Of a DNA stretch of 53,300 nt, positions 23,816-31,856 are shown in pieces. The number at the start of each line of letters is the position of its first letter. Positions within the stretch are counted from its first letter, which is position 1. The translations under genes were made by a program, and so were the position numbers. This DNA is from Prevotella sp. CAG:1320 (GTDB taxonomy: Bacteria > Bacteroidota > Bacteroidia > Bacteroidales > Bacteroidaceae), in NCBI GenBank assembly GCA_000435635.1, contig FR882113.1, positions 1 to 53,300 of the forward strand. The letters run 5' to 3'. The notes beneath the pieces were generated by a model. That model was not told the DNA's origin and made no database searches. It saw only the letters and a program-made list of their open reading frames with translations.

Positions 23816-25936
23816 TTATTGGGCGTTTATCTCCTTAAGCAATCGGTCGGCATGACCCCATGCGTCCATCATGTAGAGCACGTAGCGGATGTCCACACCT
23901 ATGCAGCGGGCCAGGCGCTTATCGAAGTTGATGTCGCTAGAGAGACTATCCCAGTTGCCATCGAAGGCCAGTCCTATCAGCTCTCCCTTGCCATTGAACA
24001 TGGGGCTGCCAGAGTTGCCGCCCGTGATGTCATTATTGGTCAGGAAGCAGAGCTGCAACTTGCCCGTCTGCTTGTCTTGATACTTTCCGAAGTCCTTACG
24101 GGAAAGGAGCTCGTGCATGATAGGCTCGGCCTCATATTCATACACCTCGTTGGCGCGGTTCATCTTCTCGATGATGCTCTCGGCGGTGGTGTAGTAGCCA
24201 GAGGGCTTTCCTCCCAGTTCGAAGCCCCCCACCTGGCCATAGCTGAGACGCATGGTGAAATTGGCGTCGGAATAGTGGGGCAGGTCTTCCTCCATGCGGA
24301 GCTTGGCGGCGCAGAGGTATTTCTCCTGCAAGGCGATGCTGTCTTCCAGCGTGCCAGTGCGCTCCATCAGTTCGTTGACGATGTCCATGATGGCGAAACC
24401 ATAGCTTACGCCTGGGTCTTTCTGGAAGTCCTCGCTCTTGTAGTAGAAGCGGGCTCCGGGCTGCATGAGCTTGGACTCGCTGTAGAGGTAGTCCACGTAC
24501 TTGGCGCAGTCGCCGCCGTAAACGCTGTCGATGGTGGCGTAGAAGGAGGGCAGCCACTCGGCCGAAACCTGCTTGCGATAGTTGTCGAGCAGGGCGGCGA
24601 GGATGTCCTTGTCGGTGGCCAAGTCCCAGCTCTCGCTGTTGTCGTCAAACTCGTGGTATTGCTTCTGCGGGTCACCGTTCTCGTCTTTTACCTCCATGCC
24701 GCTGTACACCTTGCGGGCACGGTCTGAGAACTCCACGTTTCCGCCGCGGCCAAAGGTCTCCAGCCAGCAGGTCCAGACGTACTCCAGTGCCTGGTGGCGG
24801 TTGTAGAGGTCGGCCAGGAGGTCGAAGTCCACCTCGTGCTCCAGCAAGTTGGTGGAGTCTTGCCAAGCGCGGATGCGAGCCTCGTATTCCCTCTTTTGGT
24901 TGATAATGCCAATGGAGTCGATGCACTTGTTCATGCCGATGGAGTTCTTCCAGTAGTTGGAACTCTGGGCGAACTTGGAGTCATACTTGATGCGCACGGC
25001 CTCGTCCGCCCTCATGTGCTTCAGCATCACGGCCTGCTTCACGCCCCTTATCTGGGCGCGGGGGGCATTCTGCGCGTCACGCATTTGCTGTATACCATAG
25101 CTGGAGAGATAACGCTCCGTGCTGCCAGGATAGCCCACGGTCATGGCGAAATCACCTTCCTTATATCCCTGCAGGGACACTTTCGCCCACCGCTTCGGCT
25201 TGTAGGGCACGTTGTCCTTGGAATAAGCCGCGGGGCCATTGGTCTTGGGATTGGCGTAGATACGGAACACCGAGAAATCGCAAGTCTGGCGAGGCCACAT
25301 CCAGTTGTCAGTCTCTCCTCCAAACTTACCCATCGACTTGGGCACGGCGAAGACCAACCTCAGGTCGGTGAAGTCTTGGTAAGTGGTGGCGTACCATTTG
25401 TTGCCCTCATAGAAAGCGTCAATAGCTACGTGCAGGGTGCTGTCCTTTATCTTCACCTCCTGGGTCATGGCCTGCTGCAGGGAATCTATCAGCTGGGCCT
25501 TGCCCTCGGTAGAGAGAGCCTCATACCCTAATTGGTTGACACGGTCGGTAATGTCCTGTTGGTCTACCATGAAACTGACGAACATGTTCTCGTTGGGCAG
25601 TTCCTCCTCATAGGTTTTCGCGTAAAAGCCGTTGAGCATATAGTCGTGCTCCACGGTGGAGTGGCTGCGAATGGCCTCGAAGCCACAATGGTGGTTGGTG
25701 AACACCAGTCCATCGGGTGACACCACCACGCCTGAGCAGAAGCCCGAGAAATTGACTACGCAGTCCTTCAGGGCGTTGTCGCTGGCGTAGAGTCCGTCGT
25801 AAGGCATTTGGAAACCATAGCCCTGCATCTGCCTGTAGATGGCCTCGGGCAGATTATAAAGCGTCCACATGCCTTCGTCCGCCTTGGCCGAGACCATGCT
25901 CAGCAGGGCGAGAATCATTAGCGATAACTTTTTCAT
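23816..25936 (-). CDS. S46 family dipeptidyl-peptidase (DPP7-like)
   Basis: A 706-aa exported serine exopeptidase that removes dipeptides from the N-terminus of peptides in the periplasm, as in asaccharolytic and proteolytic Bacteroidetes. The signal peptide covers residues 1-19. The chymotrypsin-like triad is visible: His82/83 in FTNHHCGFEA, an Asp in the TDNWMWPRQTCDF segment, and Ser642 in TGGNSGSP. The residue 18 after the catalytic serine, which is Gly in DPP7 (hydrophobic P1) and Arg in DPP11 (acidic P1), is Gly660 here, so DPP7-type specificity is inferred. It is the last gene of the minus-strand operon after the flippase, 30 bp downstream of it. Confidence 0.93.
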   Translation of the reverse strand: MKKLSLMILALLSMVSAKADEGMWTLYNLPEAIYRQMQGYGFQMPYDGLYASDNALKDCVVNFSGFCSGVVVSPDGLVFTNHHCGFEAIRSHSTVEHDYMLNGFYAKTYEEELPNENMFVSFMVDQQDITDRVNQLGYEALSTEGKAQLIDSLQQAMTQEVKIKDSTLHVAIDAFYEGNKWYATTYQDFTDLRLVFAVPKSMGKFGGETDNWMWPRQTCDFSVFRIYANPKTNGPAAYSKDNVPYKPKRWAKVSLQGYKEGDFAMTVGYPGSTERYLSSYGIQQMRDAQNAPRAQIRGVKQAVMLKHMRADEAVRIKYDSKFAQSSNYWKNSIGMNKCIDSIGIINQKREYEARIRAWQDSTNLLEHEVDFDLLADLYNRHQALEYVWTCWLETFGRGGNVEFSDRARKVYSGMEVKDENGDPQKQYHEFDDNSESWDLATDKDILAALLDNYRKQVSAEWLPSFYATIDSVYGGDCAKYVDYLYSESKLMQPGARFYYKSEDFQKDPGVSYGFAIMDIVNELMERTGTLEDSIALQEKYLCAAKLRMEEDLPHYSDANFTMRLSYGQVGGFELGGKPSGYYTTAESIIEKMNRANEVYEYEAEPIMHELLSRKDFGKYQDKQTGKLQLCFLTNNDITGGNSGSPMFNGKGELIGLAFDGNWDSLSSDINFDKRLARCIGVDIRYVLYMMDAWGHADRLLKEINAQ

Positions 25937-25966
25937 CTTTTCTTGTCTTGATTATGATATGTTTGG

Positions 25967-27427
25967 TTATTTGAAATGCTTTCCTATCACGGGAAGGCTG
26001 CGCAGCGGAAAATCCCGTTTCACCAGGTAAACGGCGAAAACGGCTATCAACAAGGTGTTTACCGCCACGGCCAACCACATGGAGAGATACTTATTGGCCA
26101 ACAGCATACCCACGCAGAGCACCCCGGCCAAGGCCACATAGGAGAGGCAACGGCCAATGGGATAAGCTATCGGGTACTTGCGCTGGCCAACGATATAAGA
26201 GAGAGTCATGGCCACGCCATAACCCGCGAAGCCCGCCCAAGCGCAGGCCATATAGCCATAACGGGGAACGAAGATGACGTTGATGGCCACCAGCACCAGG
26301 CATCCGATGCCGGAGAAATAGGCACCCCAAATGGTCTTGTCTATCAATTTGTACCAAAAAGACAGATTGAAATAAACGCCCATCATGATTTCCGCCGCCA
26401 TGACAATGGGCACGACCTTGAGACCTTCCCAATAGTCGCGGCCTATAATGAAGCGCAGGATGTCAATGTAACCCACCACGAAGAGGAAGGCCAGCAACGT
26501 GAAGATGAGGAAATACTTCATGGCCTGGGCGTAAGTGTCACGGTTGTCCCGCTCCTTGGCCTTTCCGAAGACAAAAGGCTCATAGGCATAACGGAAAGCC
26601 TGGGTAATCATGGCCATGATCATGGCTATCTTGGAAGCGGCTCCGTAGATTCCCAGTTGGGCATGCGCATCCGCCCCGTGATAAAGATAGGGGAAGAGTA
26701 TCTTGTCCGCGGTCTGGTTCAAGATGCCGGCAATGCCCAACACCAGGATGGGCCAACTATAGGAAAGCATCCTGCCCATCAGGGCGCGGCACTCTGCCCA
26801 GCTGCCCACTCCCGCGGAAAAGCCCTCGCGCAACTCCCGCCAAAAGAAGAAAGTGATGGAACCTGTGCAAACCAGGTTAATATAGAAGGCGTAACCTACC
26901 TCCGTACCGCCCATGACGAGATAATAAATGATATTAAGCGTGATATTCAGGCCTATGAACAGCAATTTCAAGGCGGCGAACCGCAAGGGACGCTTTTTGT
27001 AGCGCAGGTAAGCGAAAGGAATGCATTGGAACGCGTCAATGGCCACCGTGGTGAACATCACCCAAACGTAGGAGGGATGGTCGGCATACCCCATCAGTCC
27101 GCTCAACGGCGAAAGGAAGAGGAAGACCAAGGCCACGAAAAGCAGCGAGGTGGTACCTACCATGGTAAGCGTGGTAGCGTAGACTCGTTGAGCATTTTCC
27201 CCTTCCTTGTTGGCGAAACGAAAGAAAGTGGTTTCCATGCCATAGGTGAGGATGACCATCAGCAATGCCGTGTAGGCATACATATTGGTGATTACGCCAT
27301 ATCCGCCCGATGCCGCGCTGATTTTGGCGGTATACAAAGGAACAAGCAGGTAATTGAGAAACCTGCCTATGATGCTGCTCATGCCATAAATGGCCGTGTC
27401 TTTGGCCAAAGACTTTAAGTTTGCCAT
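25967..27427 (-). CDS. Wzx-like polysaccharide / lipid-linked oligosaccharide flippase
   Basis: A 486-aa integral membrane protein of the MATE-like polysaccharide-synthesis (Wzx/RfbX) superfamily. It has about twelve to fourteen hydrophobic helices and the typical start SLAKDTAIYGMSSIIGRFLNYLLVPLYT (abridged). Such proteins flip undecaprenyl-linked glycans across the inner membrane. No glycosyltransferases are adjacent, so this is a stand-alone flippase and not part of a visible capsule cluster. Its start lies 11 bp after the stop of the nucleoside-recognition gene, and the S46 peptidase follows, so all three are probably one transcript. Confidence 0.88.
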   Translation of the reverse strand: MANLKSLAKDTAIYGMSSIIGRFLNYLLVPLYTAKISAASGGYGVITNMYAYTALLMVILTYGMETTFFRFANKEGENAQRVYATTLTMVGTTSLLFVALVFLFLSPLSGLMGYADHPSYVWVMFTTVAIDAFQCIPFAYLRYKKRPLRFAALKLLFIGLNITLNIIYYLVMGGTEVGYAFYINLVCTGSITFFFWRELREGFSAGVGSWAECRALMGRMLSYSWPILVLGIAGILNQTADKILFPYLYHGADAHAQLGIYGAASKIAMIMAMITQAFRYAYEPFVFGKAKERDNRDTYAQAMKYFLIFTLLAFLFVVGYIDILRFIIGRDYWEGLKVVPIVMAAEIMMGVYFNLSFWYKLIDKTIWGAYFSGIGCLVLVAINVIFVPRYGYMACAWAGFAGYGVAMTLSYIVGQRKYPIAYPIGRCLSYVALAGVLCVGMLLANKYLSMWLAVAVNTLLIAVFAVYLVKRDFPLRSLPVIGKHFK

Positions 27428-27438
27428 GGTTGCGAGGT

Positions 27439-28668
27439 TTATCCGAAGAATAGATATGCCACGCTAATGGCGGCCGCTACGCCGAAAAGATCGGCCAACA
27501 GACCGCACGCCACAGCGTGACGGGTATATTTGACGCTGACGGCTCCGAAGTAGACCGCCAGGATATAAAAGGTAGTGTCGGTGGAACCCTGGAAGATACA
27601 ACTCAACCGTCCCACGAAAGAGTCTGGCCCATAATTGCTCATGGCCTCCAGCATCAGCCCTCTCGCTCCACTGCCAGAAAGGGGCTTCATCAAGGCGGTA
27701 GGCAGAGCGCCCACGAACTCGCTGTCCAGTCCACAGCTTTCCACGCCCCAAGCGATGCCGTCTATCAACATGTCCATGGCGCCAGATGCCCTGAAAACAC
27801 CTACGCCCACCAATATGGCCACCAAATAGGGAATGATTCTGACGGCGGTGGAAAAGCCCTCTTTCGCCCCCTCTATGAAAGCGTCGTAGACATTCACCTT
27901 GCGGAATACGCCCGAGAGGATAAACGTGAGGATGATGCTGAGCAGGATAAAGTTGGAGGCGACACTCGTCACCGTGGCCATGGTGTCTTTGTCCATTTGG
28001 CCAAAGATCCATATCACCAGTCCCAAGAACACGATGATGCCCCCCAGGAAACTGAGCAGCACGGGCTGCAAGAGATTGATGCGCTGCCAAAGAGCCGTGA
28101 TGATGATGCCCGCTATGGTGGCCACGGTGGTGGCCAACAAGATAGGGATGAACACGTCGGTAGGCTGCGCCGCCCCATAAGAGGCGCGGAAAGCCAGTAT
28201 CGTGGTGGGAATGACCGTAAGCCCGCTGGTGTTGAGCACCAGGAACATAATCATCGGGTTGGTGGCGGTATCCTTTTTCGGGTTCAGCTCCTGCATCTGC
28301 TGCATGGCCTTCAGGCCGGTAGGGGTGGCGGCGTTGTCCAGTCCCAACATGTTGGAGGCTATGTTCATGAAGATGCTGCCCATGGCAGGATGGTTGCGGG
28401 GAATGTCTGGGAACAGCTTGGTGAAAAGAGGGCTAAGGCAGCGGGCCAATACGTCGACCATGCCCGAGCGTTCGCCTATCTTCATGATACCCAGCCATAA
28501 CGCCAATACGCCCGTAAGACCCAGGGAGGTCTCGAAAGCGGTCTTGGAAGAGGAGAACGTAGCGTCAACGATACGTTGGAAGACACCCGCGTCTCCCATG
28601 CACAGCTGTATCGCCCCGAAGAGGAAGGCGATGACAAAGAAGGCTATCCAAATGTAATTCAGTACCAT
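27439..28668 (-). CDS. Nucleoside-recognition (Gate) domain membrane protein, SpmA-SpmB fusion type
   Basis: A 409-aa membrane protein with two Gate/nucleoside-recognition domains. The first resembles spore maturation protein A (ASNMLGLDNAATPTGLKAM, then NPMIMFLVLNTSGLTVIP). The second (GAKEGFSTAVRIIPYLVAILVGVG, then PLSGSGARGLM) resembles SpmB. Firmicutes split these into spmA and spmB. Bacteroidetes, which do not sporulate, carry them fused. The transported substrate is not known. The ATG at 28668 is chosen because a complete promoter ends 9 nt upstream of it. The longer frame from a TTG at 28707 would start inside that promoter. Confidence 0.88.
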   Translation of the reverse strand: MVLNYIWIAFFVIAFLFGAIQLCMGDAGVFQRIVDATFSSSKTAFETSLGLTGVLALWLGIMKIGERSGMVDVLARCLSPLFTKLFPDIPRNHPAMGSIFMNIASNMLGLDNAATPTGLKAMQQMQELNPKKDTATNPMIMFLVLNTSGLTVIPTTILAFRASYGAAQPTDVFIPILLATTVATIAGIIITALWQRINLLQPVLLSFLGGIIVFLGLVIWIFGQMDKDTMATVTSVASNFILLSIILTFILSGVFRKVNVYDAFIEGAKEGFSTAVRIIPYLVAILVGVGVFRASGAMDMLIDGIAWGVESCGLDSEFVGALPTALMKPLSGSGARGLMLEAMSNYGPDSFVGRLSCIFQGSTDTTFYILAVYFGAVSVKYTRHAVACGLLADLFGVAAAISVAYLFFG

Positions 28669-28677
28669 AAACGCTTG

Positions 28678-28708
28678 CAAAGGTAGGCAATTCTTTTCGT
28701 ATGGCAAA
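28678..28708 (-). promoter_or_regulatory. Promoter of the Gate protein-flippase-S46 peptidase operon
   Basis: On the minus strand TTTG (28705-28708), a 19-nt spacer and TACCTTTG (28678-28685) give a complete Bacteroidetes promoter 9 nt upstream of the ATG at 28668. Confidence 0.8.
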
Positions 28709-28784
28709 GCGTATGAGGGAAAAATGCCCGCTCTTGCCTGGCGAAGCCCTCAGATAGACCTGTCCTTTCCCTCGGCGAGGTGAG

Positions 28785-28869
28785 GAATCATCTCAGATGA
28801 TTCTAGGAATAGTCTTAGATGATTCTAGGAATAGAGTAAGATGATTCCCACTTTCATCTAAGATGATTT
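28785..28869. repeat. Array C: four 19-bp palindromic units at 22-bp period
   Basis: The first unit GAATCATCTCAGATGATTC is a perfect 9+1+9 palindrome. Further units start at 28807, 28829 and 28851, each exactly 22 bp on. In all four the right arm AGATGATTC is kept (last copy AGATGATTT), at 28795, 28817, 28839 and 28861. The left arm degenerates to GAATAGTCT, GAATAGAGT and CTTTCATCT. Only 3 bp separate units. The centre bases are C, T, A and A. The unit sequence is unrelated to arrays A and B, but the period is the same. Confidence 0.88.
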
Positions 28870-28951
28870 CCTGGTGGGCGGGCGGCTAAGCACAAGGTGG
28901 GCGGGACATTGGGTGACGCTCCCCCGCCATCTGCCTCCGCCACCATCGAAA

Positions 28952-28996
28952 GAAGGCTTCCTCCCTTGCCGCGGGGAGCGGCGGAAAGAAGCCTTC
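28952..28996 (-). terminator. Bipartite hairpin after the TonB-dependent receptor gene
   Basis: GAAGGCTTC (28952-28960) pairs perfectly with GAAGCCTTC (28988-28996), and inside it GCCGC (28968-28972) pairs with GCGGC (28978-28982). On the minus strand it lies 28 nt after the receptor stop. Only a short U-run follows. Confidence 0.6.
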
Positions 28997-29024
28997 GCCA
29001 TTGTCATTGGTGTGCGCCCAAGCG

Positions 29025-31094
29025 TCACAGGTGTATGGCCAAGCCTGCCATGAAATAACGGCCAGGCTGTTCCACGTTACCGATATCCACGTATCGCTTG
29101 GCGAGCAAGTTATTCATGTCCACGTAGGCATCCCACTGGCCAGCTTGCCATGCCACTCTTCCGTCCAGCACGCCATAAGTGCCATAGCTATGGGTAACAC
29201 CCAGATAGTCCACGTAACTGCCCACCCTGTGCTGCAAACGATAGCGCAAGTCAACGAGCAATCGCTTGAAAGGCATCATTCGCAAGTTGGCGGTGAACTT
29301 ATGGCGCAAGTACTCCAAGACGTAAAGGCTGCGTATGCCTGCCTGTTCCTGGTGGTTCTGCGACATGTAGCAGTAACTAGCGGAGAAGCTTTCCAGCCAT
29401 TGTTGCCCAGGAAGGAGCGTGCGTAAGCCCAGGCTAAGATTGGCCTCCACTCCCCAAGCCTTTATCTTGCCGAAGTTCACGGACTTCCACACCACGTCGC
29501 CAGCCTCATCCACGGTGCCGTCATCTATCCAGTCTATCAAGTTCGTGTACTGGTTATGAAATCCTTTTACGTCCATTTCCATGCCGTCTGCCACATATCT
29601 CGCGCCAACTTCCAATGCCCATAGTTCCTCGGGGCGTAAATGCTTGTCGGCCGCGTGCCCTTTTTGGGAATAGTAAAGCTCCGTGGCCGAGGGCATGCGA
29701 AGCGAGCTGTTGGCAGAGGCGTACACCTTCCAGCGGTCGCTTATCCTGTAAGCGGCATCAATGCCTGGATAGACTTTCATCCCCATGTTGGCCCAGCTGT
29801 TTTCCACAGTGGTGAAGCCCGCCGACAAGGTAAGCCCCCGCCAGAAGAAGTTATGCTCTAGCGCCAACTGGACATTGGTGCGGTTCAATCCGCGGGTATA
29901 ATTCAAGTCGGTGCCATGAATAGGTTGGGGATTGTCCAGCGGCTCGCCCAGCGTGGTGCTCACCAAGTCTTCATTGCGCAAGTCCGCCGCGAAAGCCGTG
30001 CGCCCTGCCGCCCAGTCAAAATAAGCGTTGATGCCCACGCCATAGACATCAGAGCAGTGATAGTTGAAGGGATATCTTTCGGGCTGGTCTCGATAGAGCT
30101 CCCATCGGTCCTCATTGTGGTTCCAGTAAACCGAAGGGCGCAATCGCAAACCGCCCACTTTGGTTTCCGCCACCAAGGCCACGTAGGTTTTCAACGTATG
30201 TTCAAATTGGTCATCGGAAGAAAGGCTGTAGAAATTGTTGGAACCGAAATCCTTCACGCTGACGCCCGCATGCCAACGGGCAGTGACCCAATCGTCTTGA
30301 TATCGCCCCTGGTAAAAGGCCTTGGCGGTCTTGAAGTCAGTATTCAGCTTGCCCGCGGTGTTTCTCAAGTAGCCATCGCTTCGGGCGTAAGAAGCCGAAA
30401 GGGCGTTGTTCCATCTTCCTGAAACTATGTTGCCACGGGCACCCAAGCCAAATGTGCCATAACTGCCTGCGCCCAAGTTGGCGTCCAGGCCGCTCTTCCC
30501 GGGCATGCGGGTCACGATATTGATGGCACCCAGCAGTGAGGACGCGCCATAAACCCTGGCGGCTGGCCCGCTGAGTATCTCTATCCGCTCTATGGCGGAC
30601 TTGTCCACGGGAAAGTCAAAAGAGTTGTGCCCCGTTTGCGGGTCACGGATGCTGACCCCATTGAGCAACACGTCTATCTGCTCATAGTTGCCTCCCCTGA
30701 CGCTGATGTCTGTCTGGGCTCCCATAGGTCCCCGTTGCCGGACATCCACTCCCGCCACATATTTCAGCAGGTCGTTTACACTTTGCACTGGCGCCGCTTG
30801 AATCTCCTCCCGGCTCAGTACAGTTACCATTCTCGATTGCTGACGCTGGGTCAGCGGCGCTCGGGCTCCGGTGATGTTCACCTCCTCGAGTTCCCTCTGC
30901 ATACTGATGAGCGTGTCGGCCCCTATCCTGTACGTTTGCGTGGAAATGCTGTCTGCCTTGGCGCTCGACAGCGTGGCTACGCTCAGCGTACCGATAATGA
31001 CCTCCCTGCCCAAGTACGAGAAGAGGGCATAGCCCTTGTTCAAGAAACGCTTGAACACGACTACCTCGCGCTTGTTGAAAATCGTCTTGTACAT
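29025..31094 (-). CDS. TonB-dependent outer-membrane receptor
   Basis: A 689-aa outer-membrane active transporter. The N-terminus (MYKTIFNKREVVVFKRF, then KGYALFSYLGREV and a hydrophobic stretch ending in SSAKA) is the form typical of Bacteroidetes TonB receptors. A plug domain follows, with VTVLSREEIQAAPVQSVNDLL and VLLNGVSIRDP, then IERIEILSGPAARVYG and a beta-barrel of about 22 strands ending in an aromatic-poor FMAGLAIHL. It resembles BtuB and siderophore receptors. The ligand is not evident. No SusD partner, periplasmic binding protein or riboswitch is adjacent. An upstream in-frame ATG at 31127 would add 11 residues. The gene is divergent from the sigma-factor gene. Confidence 0.92.
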   Translation of the reverse strand: MYKTIFNKREVVVFKRFLNKGYALFSYLGREVIIGTLSVATLSSAKADSISTQTYRIGADTLISMQRELEEVNITGARAPLTQRQQSRMVTVLSREEIQAAPVQSVNDLLKYVAGVDVRQRGPMGAQTDISVRGGNYEQIDVLLNGVSIRDPQTGHNSFDFPVDKSAIERIEILSGPAARVYGASSLLGAINIVTRMPGKSGLDANLGAGSYGTFGLGARGNIVSGRWNNALSASYARSDGYLRNTAGKLNTDFKTAKAFYQGRYQDDWVTARWHAGVSVKDFGSNNFYSLSSDDQFEHTLKTYVALVAETKVGGLRLRPSVYWNHNEDRWELYRDQPERYPFNYHCSDVYGVGINAYFDWAAGRTAFAADLRNEDLVSTTLGEPLDNPQPIHGTDLNYTRGLNRTNVQLALEHNFFWRGLTLSAGFTTVENSWANMGMKVYPGIDAAYRISDRWKVYASANSSLRMPSATELYYSQKGHAADKHLRPEELWALEVGARYVADGMEMDVKGFHNQYTNLIDWIDDGTVDEAGDVVWKSVNFGKIKAWGVEANLSLGLRTLLPGQQWLESFSASYCYMSQNHQEQAGIRSLYVLEYLRHKFTANLRMMPFKRLLVDLRYRLQHRVGSYVDYLGVTHSYGTYGVLDGRVAWQAGQWDAYVDMNNLLAKRYVDIGNVEQPGRYFMAGLAIHL

Positions 31095-31140
31095 GATTTG
31101 ATAAATTAAAGAAGCGTTGCCGCTCATGCGACAAACGGCG

Positions 31141-31148
31141 CGAAGTTA
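31141..31148 (-). promoter_or_regulatory. -7 element of the TonB-receptor gene
   Basis: The minus strand reads TAACTTCG followed by CG, 46 nt upstream of the chosen ATG. It is back-to-back with the sigma-factor promoter 20 bp away, so the two start regions nearly overlap. Confidence 0.45.
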
Positions 31149-31167
31149 CAACTTTTCACTTTCAGAA

Positions 31168-31199
31168 TTTGCGTATCTGCGAAGAAAAACCTATTTTTG
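31168..31199 (+). promoter_or_regulatory. Promoter of the short sigma-factor gene
   Basis: TTTG (31168-31171), a 20-nt spacer and TATTTTTG (31192-31199) match the Bacteroidetes consensus without error. The ATG at 31245 is 45 nt downstream. The gene is therefore read by the primary sigma factor. Confidence 0.8.
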
Positions 31200-31244
31200 C
31201 CCTATACAACACAGGTATACATTATATATTATTAGGGACTGACT

Positions 31245-31856
31245 ATGGAAAAAGAGAAGGAAAGACTCATCAGCGAGAATATGAACTACGTGAAAGCGAT
31301 GGCCGACCATCATCGCGGAAAAGGTGTCGACTTCGAAGACTTGGTAAGCGAAGGCACACTGGCCTTGATTGAGGCCGCCGGCAAATACGACCCAAGCAGA
31401 GGGAACAAATTCGTGGGATACGCCAAGCCCTTCATCGAAAAGGCCATGAGGAAAGCCATCGCGGCCCAGGCCAACGGCGGCATGCAAATAGACAGGCAAG
31501 TAAGCAAGAGCACCCGCAAAGCCGCCCCCGTCTCCATGGACGCTCCCGTGAAGGAGGGAAGCAAATATACCCTGCTTGACATCTTGGCCGACCCCAACGC
31601 CACCCAGGGCGACGAGGACACCACGCTGCGCAAAATGACCGAAGACCTGAAAGAAGCCGTAAAGACCTTGGAAGAAAGGGAGCAACAGGTGGTGAACGCT
31701 TTCTATGGATTGGAGCACGCACGGCTCACCATGGCGGAGATAGCGGAAGACATGGGGCTGAAACGGGAACGCGTCAGGCAAATCAGGGACAAAGCCCTCC
31801 GCAAGATGGCCCGAACCACCAACAACCCCATCTTGCGGGAGCTCTTGCGCGACTAA
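31245..31856 (+). CDS. Short RpoD-like sigma-70 family factor
   Basis: A 203-aa sigma factor. Region 2 is at residues 8-75, with DLVSEGTLALIEAAGKYDP and then the KFVGYAKPFIEKAMRKAIA segment. A relic of the RpoD linker (PVSMDAPVKEG...LLDILAD) lies near residues 95-120. Region 4 ends the protein with LEEREQQVV...FYGLEHARLTMAEIAEDMGL and a recognition helix RERVRQIRDKALRKM. Compared with RpoD it lacks region 1 and most of region 3. The paired tryptophans used for promoter melting in region 2.3 (AxWWIRQ in RpoD) are replaced by Pro and Phe. An alternative sigma factor with altered promoter opening is inferred. Its stop interlocks with the convergent kinase gene. Confidence 0.85.
   Translation: MEKEKERLISENMNYVKAMADHHRGKGVDFEDLVSEGTLALIEAAGKYDPSRGNKFVGYAKPFIEKAMRKAIAAQANGGMQIDRQVSKSTRKAAPVSMDAPVKEGSKYTLLDILADPNATQGDEDTTLRKMTEDLKEAVKTLEEREQQVVNAFYGLEHARLTMAEIAEDMGLKRERVRQIRDKALRKMARTTNNPILRELLRD

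Larger units (their letters stand above)
28709..29024. other. Intergenic region upstream of the Gate protein operon
   Basis: These 316 bp have no supportable gene. They contain array C (28785-28869), a C/G-rich stretch, and the bipartite hairpin at 28952-28996 that probably ends the TonB-receptor transcript. Confidence 0.75.

Noticed and set aside
25976..27418. 480-codon plus-strand reading frame
   Set aside because: It is the shadow of the flippase gene. The product is rich in His, Gly and Glu, as expected from antisense of a membrane protein.
31095..31244. Cobalamin riboswitch upstream of the TonB receptor
   Set aside because: Only 150 bp separate the divergent genes, the sigma-factor promoter occupies part of it, and no B12-box is visible.
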